Counted from the first letter of the stretch, positions 7,289-19,219 are shown. The stretch: 64,000 bases of DNA from Ectocarpus siliculosus (GCA_000310025.1 FN649741.1:301774-365773); one strand, 5' to 3'. Numbers and translations are program-made. The notes: generated by a model from the letters alone, not told the origin.

Positions 7289-9670
7289 CCTGTCCCAACG
7301 GTGCCTATAGCGCCGCCGGAGACGGTTACCGACGCCCCTACGGGTCCTCTGTTGGGTTTGTCACAACCGGCTGCTGCAGCTGGTAAGGCAACGCCCGCAG
7401 TGGATTCCATGGTCCTCAATCCTGCAGAGTTAGAATTCCGTGAGTCCGTCGAACGCTACACGCGTGCCGATTGGGCGCGGGAACAGCAGAAAGAGCCGGT
7501 GTGTGAAGCCACCATCCGCTACATTCTCCTCAAACGCCCTCAGAGTCTACCTGTCGATTTCTTTGCCAGAGTGTCATATCACTCCAGGCATAGACCCTCG
7601 TTGGAGGATATTCGAGAGCTTGCAGATAAAGGACGCCTCGTCACTGACGATGGCCTTTGCCTCTTGGTACGAAAGAATACCAAGCCCCCGGTCTCTTCTG
7701 ACCGTCCCGGAGGACGAGCTGCACGTCTGTTGAATGACGAACCCACTCGTATTTACGTGCCCATGTTAATGCGACCTTGGGTCATGCAAGCTTGTCATGC
7801 CAACGCCCTCTGCCACCTTGGTACCGCTCGCACGCTCAGCTTGCTTGAGAGGTTTTACTGGTGGATTGGGATGAGTATCAGTACTCGTTGGTGGATTCGG
7901 CGATGTTTGAAATGTCAGGCCCGCAAAACTGCGCGCCAGACTATTCGCTGGCCGATTCTCACGATCCCTCTGCCTTCGGCACCAGGGGTCGCGATTAGCG
8001 TCGACTATTTTGGTCCGCTTCCCACAACTCCGCGAGGTTTCTCGTATATTTTGCTATTCACTGACCGTTTCAGTCGGAGAGCCAATATGTACGCAGTGAC
8101 TGACGCCGAGTTCACAGCTGAAGGTACAGCTGACGTCCTTGTCAATAAATACATGCCTGTTTGGGGATGCCCCCTCAGCATTCTTTCTGACAATGGATTG
8201 CAGTTTTGCTCCAAACTGTCGGTTGCCATCCTAAAATTGCTACGCGTCCGAAAAATTACGACGAGCGCGTACCACCCTAGCGGCAACGGAGGAGTTGAGC
8301 GCGTGAACCACACCATGGCCCAGATGCTGGCGATGGTTGTGAACGAACGACAAGATGATTGGGACATTCATCTCCCTCATGTTGAATTCGCGTACAACAA
8401 CTCCGTTAGCGCTGCAACAGGATTGGCGCCCAATGAGGTGCATATGGCGCGCCTTCCCAGGTTTCCACTGACCGTTTTTGACAACATTTACGCTCGTGGT
8501 CACCAGTCGCTTGCCCGCGATCAGCTCGAGTATTGCAACCTTGCCGCCGATCGGCAACGGCGCTCCTACGAGCTAGTGCGTGAACAACACGCACTCACAG
8601 TTTCCCGTATGGAAAAACGGAACTCGAAACTGTCTGATGCCTTACATAAACTACCTGTTTACGCTACCGGTGGTTGGGTGTGGGTCTACAACCATTTGGC
8701 TACCATCCGCCAAGGTGCCAAACTCACTTCCAAGGCCCGCGCAGACGCTGACTCCCAGGTACTCAAAAAGAAGCTGTCCTTGAATTGGACAGGTCCTTTT
8801 AAAATCCTCGCAGTCGGTCCTTGCAACAAGGCTTCCGATGGCAGCCCGGTGGCTGACAAGCTCCTGTATTTGGATCTTCCCTCCGATATGCCCGGAGTGG
8901 ATGCCAAGCGCCGAGTTTCTGTCGCTCGTTGCAAACCGTGTGCGAACCCACACGATAGTGACGACATGCCTCGGTTCTTGCCTGCAGGCCTCACGCAGTA
9001 TGTTCTCAACAACTACACGACGAAGTCTCCGCCGTACCATGTTACCGCGGACGATGTTTCGGCGCCTGTCCGCAGGCTCGAGGTTGAGAAAATCACGGGA
9101 CACCAGTCGGTTCGAGGACGTGGCGGCGTTATCGCAGTCATGTACGAGACCCACTGGAAAGGTCTTCTGCGGCCCTCGTGGGAACGAGAAATGGACCTCC
9201 AACACTCCCGAAAACAGATTCTTCTGTATTGGGCTGGTACACCCGACCAACACCGGCAGACTAACCGTCTGTATCGTCGCATGCGCATTGGCGCAGCGGA
9301 ACGTGAACTGTCTCGCATCAAAGGCGAGCGGTCCTCGTCGCCCGGGTACGAATATGTTCCCCGCGATGTTTGGGCCCGCCGTTTTCGCAACACCGTGCTG
9401 CCTGTAGGCGCACACTTCTGGTACAAGGCTCAAGACGCTCTATGGTGGCTAGGGAAAATCTCCGGACATACTCCGACTACAAACGTCTTCGTCGTTCGCT
9501 TCCTGGATGACCCTGGACCTGTCAAGATCACCCTCTCCCCTTCGCGCTACACGACAGCTTTGGGAGCTGTTTGTGGTTCTTGGTGCCTTCAGCTGCACCG
9601 AAGTAGTCCCTTCATGCGAGGTATCTTACGCAATGTAGACGAGTCGCGTGGTACGGCTATAGATGCCTGA
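7289..9670 (+). CDS. Integrase with HHCC zinc finger, DD35E core, GPY/F-like module, chromodomain and Tudor-like C-terminus
   Basis: The frame is open directly after TAA 7286-7288. The zinc-binding HHCC module is visible (ACHANALCHLG, later CLKCQ) at about 7790-7920. The catalytic triad is Asp 8003-8005, Asp 8189-8191 and Glu 8297-8299, with 61 and 35 residues between them, the DD35E spacing. NWTGPFKI at about 8790 is the GPY/F-like module. A chromodomain lies at about 9085-9215 (EVEKITGHQ ... YETHWKGLLRPSWE), expected to bind methylated histone tails and steer integration to heterochromatin. A further module at about 9405-9560 (GAHFWYKAQDALWWLGKI, VVRFLDDPGP, SRYTT) looks like a Tudor/Agenet-type reader. 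The protein inserts element cDNA into chromosomes. The ORF ends TGA at 9668-9670. Confidence 0.92.
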   Translation, partial: PVPTVPIAPPETVTDAPTGPLLGLSQPAAAAGKATPAVDSMVLNPAELEFRESVERYTRADWAREQQKEPVCEATIRYILLKRPQSLPVDFFARVSYHSRHRPSLEDIRELADKGRLVTDDGLCLLVRKNTKPPVSSDRPGGRAARLLNDEPTRIYVPMLMRPWVMQACHANALCHLGTARTLSLLERFYWWIGMSISTRWWIRRCLKCQARKTARQTIRWPILTIPLPSAPGVAISVDYFGPLPTTPRGFSYILLFTDRFSRRANMYAVTDAEFTAEGTADVLVNKYMPVWGCPLSILSDNGLQFCSKLSVAILKLLRVRKITTSAYHPSGNGGVERVNHTMAQMLAMVVNERQDDWDIHLPHVEFAYNNSVSAATGLAPNEVHMARLPRFPLTVFDNIYARGHQSLARDQLEYCNLAADRQRRSYELVREQHALTVSRMEKRNSKLSDALHKLPVYATGGWVWVYNHLATIRQGAKLTSKARADADSQVLKKKLSLNWTGPFKILAVGPCNKASDGSPVADKLLYLDLPSDMPGVDAKRRVSVARCKPCANPHDSDDMPRFLPAGLTQYVLNNYTTKSPPYHVTADDVSAPVRRLEVEKITGHQSVRGRGGVIAVMYETHWKGLLRPSWEREMDLQHSRKQILLYWAGTPDQHRQTNRLYRRMRIGAAERELSRIKGERSSSPGYEYVPRDVWARRFRNTVLPVGAHFWYKAQDALWWLGKISGHTPTTNVFVVRFLDDPGPVKITLSPSRYTTALGAVCGSWCLQLHRSSPFMRGILRNVDESRGTAIDA

Positions 9671-9674
9671 TAGC

Positions 9675-9772
9675 ACTGTGGCATTGTTTTCCTTGTTTTA
9701 TGTGTATGTATATGTATGTGTATATGTTTGTGTGTTACATGTTTGTGTTTATGTATGTTTGTCTGTATGTTT
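9675..9772 (+). repeat. TG/TATG-rich simple repeat
   Basis: Degenerate TGTATG/TGTTTG runs directly after the integrase stop codon, in the 3' untranslated part of the retrotransposon. Confidence 0.8.
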
Positions 9773-10125
9773 CCAGCTCGCCCTCTCGATCTATTTTCGA
9801 GACTGGCTATTGCTTCTGTATGTTTCTAGCTCGCCCTCTCGATCTATTTTCGAGACTGGCTATTGCTTCTGTATGTTTCTAGCTCGCCCTCTCGATCTAA
9901 ATTCGAGACTGGCTATTGCTTCTGTATGTTTCTAGCTCGCCCTCTCGATCGATTTTTGAGACTGGCTATTGCTTCTGCATGTTTCTAGCTCGCCCTCTCG
10001 AATATTTCGAGACTGGCTATTGCTTCTACATGTTTCTAGCTCGCCCTCTCGAATATTTCGAGACTGGCTATTGCTCCTTTATGCTTTCCGCTCGCCCTCT
10101 CAATCTCTTTGAGACTGGCTCTTGC
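9768..10125 (+). repeat. Seven-copy 53-bp tandem repeat with a conserved small hairpin, retrotransposon 3' region
   Basis: The unit contains CTAGCTCGCCCTCTCGA, a short loop, TCGAGACTGGCTATTGCTTCT and then TGTATGTTT. Within each unit CTCGA pairs with TCGAG. Later units change in the stem together: CTCGAATATTTCGAG in units 5 and 6, CTCAA/TTGAG in unit 7, and a G-T wobble (CTCGA/TTGAG) in unit 4. The array lies in the untranslated 3' region of the element RNA. Long open frames through it are a by-product of the 53-bp period and lack coding character. Confidence 0.9.
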
Positions 10126-11015
10126 TTTTGTGTTGCGTACTTTCGCGCCCCGTTTGTCACTTCTCGGTCGGTTGTCGAAAGTTTTCGCTCCCCTTTACCT
10201 ATTTTTCAATGCGACCTAGGTTCGTCATTAGTTGCGGTGACACCCAAATTTGGTGCATCATTTAACTCCCCACCCTATGGTTTGCTTTGCATATTTTGTG
10301 GTCCAACGTTCCGTCAGTGCTTCTATTGCATGCCACGGCCAACGTGTTCCATCTTGGTACTTTCTTTAGCATTTTTCTTCATACAATTGGCCTTGACGTA
10401 CACGTAGGATTGTTTTCCTCGCCCCACCCCGATCGCAAGCACGTTGTATCGTGACATGCGAACGTTGTTTTTGGCGTTGGTTCCTGTCCTTTTCTTTGGC
10501 CGTTGTTTACGTTCCCCGGAAACCCCCTCTTTCCCTGCTTTTCTCGATTTTGGTCGACCCCTAGCGGTTTTCCATGTCGTTTGATCCTTTGCAGGCTCGG
10601 TTTTCGTTTCTTATTCTTTATGTTTACATTTCAGCACTCGATCGCATCGTAGCCCCCCTTCCCGTAAGGTTCTGGCTTACTTGATTGCGTATTCGATCGG
10701 TTCATTCGTGCGAGATCGTTTGTGATTTTCTCTTCACGATTTCGTTACTTCGTGTTATGGTCTTTTCGGTTCGGATGTTTTGGTTATTTTTCGCACCCAT
10801 GTGCCTTTTTCCGATTTTATCCACCGACTTTGCCGCCCCGGCTTCTGTGTTTTCTTCTTTCTTGGTTCCGCTTCTTTGGTTTGGTTAACGGAGAGGTGCG
10901 GGTGAGGGTTTTGAGTTGTCGTATCTTCGATCCATCCCGCAATCCTCTTGATTGACTAGAGTCCCTCCGAGGTTTGCTTCTGTATCTGCATCTACGTCCA
11001 CTCAGGGTGGGCTAT
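10126..11015 (+). other. Pyrimidine-rich non-coding 3' region of the retrotransposon
   Basis: About 0.9 kb of T/C-rich DNA on the plus strand, without credible ORFs. A purine-rich stretch near 10889-10912 (GGAGAGGTGCGGGTGAGGG) and a weaker one near 11003-11011 are the only candidates for a polypurine tract. Confidence 0.5.
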
Positions 11016-11324
11016 TGTTATGGTATTTGGAGGTAGACATGTGATCGTGGTTGATCATGGTTATTTGGCGCCGTCGGATGCTAAGACGTGACGTCATGCT
11101 AGATCAGGGCTTTATGCCGAGACATGTGCCCTTCTGTTCAGTGTGTGCGTACAGGTGATCTATGATCGCGTGTGCGTGGGATATTGTGAGTTGGCTTGGA
11201 AAGCGTTAATCAAGAGAAAGAGAACAACGGAAAGCAACAACAACCTGCTACTGTGGTCGGACAAGAGAGTTCCACACAGCTCTAAGGTGATTGATTCTGA
11301 AGGAAGGGGTCAAATACCATTACA
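11016..11324 (+). repeat. Possible 3' LTR
   Basis: A 309-bp stretch begins TGTTA and ends TTACA, the TG...CA rule with a short imperfect inverted repeat. It lies between the pyrimidine-rich region and AT-rich flanking DNA whose composition changes around 11330. The 5' LTR is outside the window, so identity to a second copy cannot be shown; start and length are guesses. Confidence 0.35.
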
Positions 11325-11329
11325 CTAGG

Positions 11330-13200
11330 CTATATACGGAACGAGATGTAACAAACTCTACCTTGTTTGAAGCATGCATACAATGCATATAATATGTAAA
11401 CTATATTTTAAGAACCCTTCCCTCACGAATCTCCAGGTGAAACGGCAAGAAATCAGCCCCCCCAGATCCTTTAACATGCTAACAACTCATTGTTAAATCC
11501 GAAAGATATCCTCACAAATTATCTCCAACTCCCGAAAGTATCGAATGTTTAGATTTGCAGAATGCTATAATATGCATTCTTCGGTATCCACCAACCAATC
11601 TTCTTCTATTTAGAGTCATTTAGGAATCAACCCTCTCGAGAAAATTGAGTCAACAAATCCTCAAGCAGTCAAATACGAAAATTATCTTGGAAATTACGCC
11701 CTGCAAGATCGACAGTACAACATCGAACTGCGGCAATACGTGTCAATTGCTCAGAACAAAATCCTCACGTTACCCCCCCCCTATGATTCTCGACAACAGT
11801 ACAATAGTAGTATCTGTAAGGATTAAATGAAGAAGTATCGGCGTACATTCGGTGTTGATCTTCGAATCGGCAAATCAAACCAGGAACATTAATTCCACGA
11901 TCGGAAACGCAAACTACCCTTTCGAAAGGTAAAACGCGATCAGATATTCAGACATTTCCAAAGGCGAAGCACCAACGAAAAAACGAGAACAAACCACGCA
12001 ATACCACACGAACCCCAGAACACACTTTCTACGCCATTCAGACGCCCTTATCGCATTGAACAACTCAGGTGCTTCGTCGCCTGCTCCTTACCCCGCAGAT
12101 TGTTCCCATACTTGTCTACTACCGCGGTTATTCCTCCTCGCTCCATACAAGGATACATAATCTACATACTGCTGTCTTGAGCTGCTTCCGGCGACAATCC
12201 GTACAATACCATGGTGTAGTTTCATCTATCTCAACACCATCAATACCTCCCACTTGAACGGAAGCCTGCAGTAGATGCCGTGAAAAATATCTCATGAACC
12301 ACAGCTCGAGCACACCTAACGGTCGCCTCCGCTCGGCATATACTATTTGGCGAAGCTGTATGTATGTATTTCATCATATCTCATGCCTCGCAAAGCCATG
12401 CATCTCGGCGTGTACTCCACGGAAACCAGCAAACAACCCCAATGCCCACATCATCATTGATGCGAGTTTTTCATGAATAACCCGGAACAAACCTCATGCC
12501 AAAACAAGCCAGGAAGACCAACTCTACGCCTTCTACTTCTTCCCACACGCGCTACATCATACAACAAGATCCACATGGGAGTGACCCCTCTCAAGGCAGG
12601 TGCCCAGAAAGATGCCAAGCTGAAACGCACTGTGTGAGGTGCGCTCCCCTCCCTGCATAGGGCGTCGCCCCCAAACGGTCGAACAGAAGGTATCGACCAA
12701 AAAAACATAAACCTCTTTCAACCCCCCGTGACTCCAGCTTTTCTGAAATCTTCTACATCGACTTACCCCGTGTGAAAGGCTTAGATTCCTCCCCTTACAA
12801 CAGCAATAGGCCGTGAAACGGCTGAGAAAATCCCGGTTTCGGCCGAGCTTGCTGTCAAGAAGCACGCATAACTCCCAGCACGTTAACCTCGGTTACTCGA
12901 TATAGTTGACCGTGGAGAAATTGTGTGACAAAAAAGTCTCGTGCCTCTCTTGCCGACGGAGAACTCACAGTGTTTGTCAAAGCAACACCCCTACAGTAGA
13001 AAGTCCATATCCGCTCTCTCCAGGAGGCTCCGGCAGCAAACGCGTGCAGTCCTCTGCGAGATTAATTCTGAAGTCCAAGGCGAATGCTAGAACCAGTGGT
13101 CGACATCGGACCACCCACGAAGTCAATGCACCAATGAGGCGGCAAAATTTGGATGGGTGTTGAGTCGCTAACAGCTCGTCACTACTCGCAACAATGCCGA
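11330..13200. other. No gene supported
   Basis: AT-richer DNA with only short ORFs without coding character on either strand. I see no splice-bounded exon, transposon terminus or structured RNA here. Confidence 0.5.
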
Positions 13201-13208
13201 ATTTTGGC

Positions 13209-13403
13209 TTAGGGGCTTGCATGCCACTTGGCAAAGTGCTTGCCGCACCAGCGGGATCCCCACTTGCTCTGGGCGGGGCACGGCTCCCCAGATGAGGCGA
13301 TGGTAGCTTGGCAGATGGGGCCAGCCTTGGGCACTGTGACGACAACAAATTCGCATGGGACAACAGAAATTCGGTTCGCGGGATATTTCGCACCGGGGAG
13401 CAC
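13209..13403 (-). CDS. Candidate terminal exon, unknown protein
   Basis: A short GC-richer open stretch on the minus strand whose translation looks protein-like: VVVTVPKAGPICQATIASS, then GEPCPAQSKWGSRWCGKHFAKW, ending at a stop. It has four spaced Cys and one His that could bind metal, but I recognise no family. No convincing upstream exon was found, so this is a weak call; it could be a chance ORF. Confidence 0.25.
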   Translation of the reverse strand: MLPGAKYPANRISVVPCEFVVVTVPKAGPICQATIASSGEPCPAQSKWGSRWCGKHFAKWHASP

Positions 13404-13449
13404 CTACCACAGACTCAAGGGAAGATAGGGTTCGTCTATGCAAGCACAA

Positions 13450-16400
13450 TTAGACTAATCCAACCAACCGACCAGGCAGGAGCAAGAGCTATTCCTGTAC
13501 AAGAACAAACTAACATAAAGGCGGAACAGGACGCGGGACAAAGTTATTTCCGTCGTACGTTGATTTGGTTTCACTATGCTTTGGGCTAACGAGGCCTCTC
13601 TGCTGAGAGCAATCAGAGATGATCAGAGACGTTCACCAGTTTTTATTACTACCCCCGCGTTGATTCGGCAGTTGTCAAAGCCGTGTTTTCGTGGCACAGA
13701 AGAATGATCACCCCGGAATTTAAGCAATGATGTTGGCGTCCGTACAACGACGACGGGTGGGAGGCTATTGCTTTGTCTCTTTGATCAAGAGGAGCTTTTT
13801 TTCTCAAACAGCAGGGAAGCACTTCCTGGGGCCTCGCCCTTTGGTTCGGAACATCATCTGGAAACCCAAACGCTGCCGACCCTCTTTCTTCCCTGAACGC
13901 CGTAGCTAAATGCTCTTTGTTTTTCTCCCCGCCCTCTCCATGTCTATCGAAGGACACGAACACGTATCTGTCCGAACGACGGCCCGGCGTGACGGGTACG
14001 CCTTGGAAGAGGATAGAAATTGCAGGCGGCACACTGCGTTGTCGATGAAGAACATCACCGACTTGTCTGCGCTCCAGACACGTTGGTGTCAGCTTAACAT
14101 TAGTAACTAAGGAAGAAACCTAGCTGCGGTAGCGTGTGACACGTAGAATTTTCAGCGTGTACCCACGAAACACATGCTCAATGCGCCCCTGTATCTATTT
14201 GCATTGTCGCCCCACGAACAACGCGTGGAAGCCGCGGTTGTACGATGTGGGAGGTATGCCAAGGTATGCCAAGCAATCGCCCCGTCATCCCGACACAAGG
14301 CGTTCTCGGCGACAACGAAAACGAAGACAGAAGCTGTGTACCACCTCTTAACACATCCTGTCATCATCGAACGATGATGGCCGTGTCGGACGAAGATACT
14401 TGACAACGAAAACAGGCGAAAACATTGGCAAAACACGCACGTTCCACGCGTCCTTGTGCGTGGGACACGCGGCATCATGTACGGAAGACTCAAAAGATCA
14501 GTGCTGCTACAATTACATGCACAGCACACTGCGATTCCGTCCAGAGAAGAAGTGAAAACAGGAGAGGAAACGTGTGGAAACAGTGATGGCCCAGACCCCT
14601 GATTTTACGGCAAGGTTGGTGCGGGTTAGTTTCAACTGAATATCCCTGTGGTCCGATTTCACCTGAGATGGAATGACCTTTGTTGTCGAAAAGGCAGTCA
14701 CTTCCGGAGAGCAGCAGTTCTGTTGAAAACAACCCTCTCCGTGTGACCATCACAATACACCGAGGATGATCTACCGCATGATACAGCATGTATTGTCTAC
14801 TTCTATTATTGGTCCAAATTGTGTTTCGAGTATTTTATGTGAAACCTCGAGTTGCCAAAAAAACTTTAGGTCCTTTGACTGCAAAGTCCTGGTACATATT
14901 CCCCGTCAAAGGTTGGTTATCATCTTTGCACACCTTTGGGCTGATGGGTACCACAGAAGTTGTTTCCATGCTTCACCACGGCGGTGCAGGGGAGCCCTGT
15001 GTTTTTCGTCGCCCGGCAGTGACGACGAGCACCTGCATCAAAGCAGGCGGTAAAAAGCAGACGAGGGCGTGTGGTTGCTTCAGGAACGTAAGTCGTTGGC
15101 AGGTCGGAACAGTTCTTCGCACAACTCGTACTTCGGGCATCTATCTTGTCTGTTCACGGCAACACCTCTCTCATTTCTTCCCTTTTCTTCGGCGTGAAAA
15201 GCCTCAGAATATTCGTTCTCTGAGTTCCCACTCAGATGGAATCGGTGACAGTACCAAATAGCACGCCCTGCGACATCTCCCACGCGTCCCTCTCCCACAG
15301 ACCTCTCCAACGCGAAGCTCTTGACGTAGACCAGGAGATATCGCGAGGAGGCCTCTAGATCTCCACAGATCTATTGCACGCCACCTTACGCCCCCCCGTT
15401 GTACCCACGTGTGGTATGCATCGGACGCACTCACCCATCTTGTTCACCACCGGGCGGGACTTTTTCACCTTCGGTTTGGGCATTCCCCACCGTTTTTCGG
15501 TCATGGCAATCGAGCGTTTGGCTGCCCCCCACGAATCCATTCTTACCCACAAGCTTGGGTAGTAGGTGAGAAAAGAAGAGGGGGCGGGAAAGCGGGGCAC
15601 AAAAAACGGATGTGGATGAGGGCTTCGACACATATTGTCTGATCACCGACGGGCGAGGTACAGTTTTGGTGGCAACTTCGGACCGAAGAATCTCAAGAAC
15701 CCTTGTTCTTCAATCTTGACACAGCATCCGCGGCATAGTCTATTAATAGTGCTCAATGCCACCGATGACGGCGTCACGGTACCAACGACGCGTTTTTTAT
15801 TCTTAGCACTCATCATCCCTTTATATTCCAATCTTCCCGCCGTGACCGGACTCGCTGCTTGAGAATCTCTACGTGGTCCGTGCTATTTGGAGATTGACCG
15901 ATATTCTCCAATATTCATTGAAGAAGCTTGATGGAGGGCAGGTTGCATCGAAGTTGTTACAACGCTGCAAATAAACCAACGTGCTACCACAGGGTTAGCC
16001 TGATACACTTCGTTGGGCATACATAACGTAAGTGCAGCACTGGTACCGAGACACAAGTAGTGCGAGTATCACCGGGGGTACGACACCGCACTGTAGCGAT
16101 GATGGATGATTGGCTTTACCGAGCAACTAATGTTGTCGCGTTATCGACGAGACCGGCGGCTCGGAGCCCTCCGCTGCGACATAACTGGGACACGGATATG
16201 TTTCACGTTTGATTGCGATTCGACAATACTTATTGATTGCATTGTAGTATAGATTAAAGTGGAGTTGACCCCGTAGGAACTGTAGGAGAAGCGCGAACAT
16301 GGATGACGTTTTGGGACCACTGCTTCTAGCCCCAGGGATGTCCCAGCCACCCAAACCGGCTCATCAAATATGGAAAAGGGACGTCGACTACGATGTTCGA

Positions 16401-19050
16401 GAAGCCTGCTGAGGAGAAAACGAATACATACCCCTAGCAAAACGCACGTGTTACGAGAATGTGACGGCCCGAAATTGGAGAGTGAGACCATACTGTAGCT
16501 ACACGGTCAATCGTAGGGGCGGAATCCATCCGTCATCACCAAGCAAGTTCATATCGTCGACGGCAGGCAATCGCAGGTGTTGGACAGGCAGGCGGACAGA
16601 TACCAGTTTGTTGTAGACATTCACATTCTCTCTAAATCACGGCACACCTCTCTAAATCACGGGACCACATATTGTTTTGAACCATAAAACAGCTGCAGCA
16701 GTCGTCCCTCCTTTTCTACCCCTCGAGACTAGAGACTATCGCACAAACACATCTTTTGAAGCCTGTGTTTCGGGTGTGTCCCATTCCTTCCGACCCACAG
16801 CGGACAGCGGCGGACAACTGCTTACCATGCCGACACAGCTTCATCGATCAATCTCCGTTACATTTGCACATCTTGTTACATAGGTCACTTCGTAGCTTCT
16901 TGGTTCAACCAGACACACTCACCTAGTCCCTCCTGGCTTCTGGCGCAAAGTTGTTGACGTGCGTGCCCTTGAGGCGGGGACGATGACTGGGTGTACACGC
17001 GGCGGAAATTTGTGTTCATTGATTGTTGATTCATTACAGTCCGGGTTCCATCATCTGTCTGTTTGTTTCGGGATAATTCAAACAGAGTTCTCAACGGGTG
17101 TGTGTGCAGATCAGTATCATCCTACCATCTTCGCGGGACGTACATGACATCTCCCGCGTGGGGGGATATCCTGCACTTAGCACTTTGGGGCCATCTTGTA
17201 TCCGGACAATTGTTCGTGTATCTATCGTGGACGGTGTGTACATTGAGATGCGAGATGCATTTTTTATTTTTTTCAGTATGACCCAACGAATGAATCCATC
17301 TCTATCAGATTCATCTAAGAAAATAGTCTAAGGCAGATTGGCAATGAATTCATAGCGTCAGAGAAAGCTACCTGTATTTCACTGTTTTTCCACGATTTCC
17401 CGAACAGCGCACAGTGACATCAAATACGTTTTGTAAATTAAAAAAAAAAACGGCGGGAAACACCTACTGTCCATGAAATTCAAAAATCTGTAGATTTGAA
17501 AAACTAGTGATGATGCTGTAGACTTCGTTCCATCTTTCTTTCATGATTTTTACCTAATTAATATATTTAACAAACCAGCAAGCTGTCAATATACACTGCG
17601 CCGTGTCCCCTGTGAAGGTTACATTTTACAATATACGACACAACGGAGGGATTCTCCCCGATATTTTGTCGTTGACCCAGTAGAGAACTACAGGGGATGT
17701 ATTGTAAGATGTAAGTTACCTATCTATACAGATGTTTTTGTACTTGGCACCAGCTGGCATCATCACTGGTATAAATCATCAGTGCATAGACTTAAAAAGA
17801 CTCGAAATATGTCCAGTACCCAGCCGGTTTTCCTCCACTCACTGAAAAGACTCCATCACATCCCGTTCGACTGTGGGTATATCTCGAATAATATGTAGTC
17901 TTTCTGTGTGTGTTTTTATTATTCCTTAATAATGACATGTCGACAACGTGGTTCGAATCGGTGCAATTTGTGTCGGTTGGCAATATAATAAGTTCCGCGA
18001 GAGAGAGCATTGCGGCGGATATGGCGGTAGTGACGTGTGCTAGGACCCGTTGTCCTTGTTGAACCGTGTGCGCACATCATGACGGGCACCTGCCTTGAAG
18101 ATGACAGGATACTCACAACACATGCTTGGGGTTGCAAAATACGAAAAATATCGGGCAGTACTGGCGTGGCAAGCCGTGCCAGGCGTTGTAGCCGTGAAGA
18201 GGGGCTTATTATCTCAGCTCTTACACGCCTTGGCTCTGCTTTTCTTCGCTGAGTGTCCTCGTACTGCCGGGGGGCGGCAGTGAGTCTGTACGTTGCCCCC
18301 TTGGGTTTAGGTTGGGTGTGACTTGGGTGTAGGCCTATCCTCACTGCAACCAAGATGTTGTTGGTTATGAGGTCAATTCTGGTCATGTCGACCATATTTC
18401 ATTCTGTCTCGAAGGTTTGGCCATGCCAACCAAAATGGTGTTATTCTTTCTCGACTGATTCAGAGGGAACTGCGTCTCGGACGCTTAGGGTCGAAGATGT
18501 CCCGTTCATCATTTACTCTAAGCTCTTCGTAATTTGTTTGCGACTCAAACTCCGAGTTGGGCAATGCGCTCAATTCCCTATTTCACTACCCCAGGCAGTC
18601 CACTCCATTGGCAGCCTGTAGGCGAACGAAAGCAACGACGAATTTGTTCCAGTTGCACCGGCAACGCGCCGGAAGGTCAGCAATGGCAACAAGAGCTTTT
18701 CTTTATAGCCAGCAAAATGAACTGTACCTTTTTTCTATACTCCCGCTCTGGGAAGCGACGAGCCCAGTCTCTGGGGTTCCTGAATACAGTTGCAGGAATC
18801 GCTTTCCGATGCCGCCGCTTACACGAGGTACAAAGACGAATGCACTCCAAGGCGGGTTACCAGGCCTCCCAACACACCCGGTATCACAGGTGCAGGGTCC
18901 CCTCCCGGAAAGTAACCGCCACAAAGAGACATAAAATTGAACTTCGTTTGTTTGTGGATTGCTGAGTCTCGAAACCAATCCAAAGGGAGACAACAAGGCT
19001 GGCGTGCACTAAGCGGCAAAACTAACTGCGATAGGCCACTACGCAGGACA
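13450..19050. other. Long stretch without supported gene
   Basis: Many short ORFs, none with recognisable motifs or consistent splice boundaries. A minus-strand stretch at about 15370-15560 (AMTEKRWGMPKPKVKKSRP, with CVRC) has some protein-like character and might be an isolated exon. A 15-bp direct repeat (CTCTCTAAATCACGG) occurs near 16629 and 16651. Otherwise I see nothing here. Confidence 0.4.
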
Positions 19051-19055
19051 ATGAA

Positions 19056-19216
19056 TTAGGCCACGCCTGCGTCCGGCATCTCTTCGTCTTCGCCGGGTGG
19101 TCCGCCAACAGGCGGTACCGCGCCATTTTCTCCGACGGTAGTTCGTTCGACTTCGTCGCTCTCGCCCGACGGGGAGCGTTTTCGGCCACGTCGCCGCTCG
19201 CTCCCCTTCTTCCTCC
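19056..19216 (-). CDS. Candidate last exon of an unknown minus-strand gene
   Basis: On the minus strand a pyrimidine-rich tract ending CTTGGCCAAG is followed by a GC-rich open stretch encoding a basic segment (KKGSERRRGRKRSPSGES) and an acidic tail (GEDEEMPDAGVA) before TAA. The composition change at the boundary and the charged, nuclear-protein-like character support an exon. Upstream exons at higher coordinates were not identified, so the gene is unknown. Confidence 0.35.
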
Positions 19217-19219
19217 GCT

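Larger units (their letters stand above)
1..11324 (+). mobile_element. Ty3/gypsy-type LTR retrotransposon with chromodomain, 5' end outside the window
   Basis: The domain order gag, protease, reverse transcriptase, RNase H, integrase, chromodomain is the Ty3/gypsy (Metaviridae) order and matches chromovirus-like elements. The element is entered inside gag, so the 5' LTR and primer-binding site are not visible. Coding capacity ends at 9670 and is followed by about 1.3 kb of pyrimidine-rich non-coding DNA with a 53-bp repeat array and a possible 3' LTR ending near 11324. The coding part is split into blocks by two in-frame stops and two +1 frame changes, but the blocks themselves are long and keep their catalytic motifs, so the copy is either young or uses recoding. 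The NADAR domain between gag and protease is not a standard part of such elements. The right boundary is uncertain. Confidence 0.93.

Noticed and set aside
9663-10407. ORFs with repeated peptide LARPLDLFSRLAIASVCF in the retrotransposon 3' region
   Set aside because: Open only because the 53-bp repeat shifts frame each unit; the repeat conserves a hairpin, not codons. No envelope-like features.
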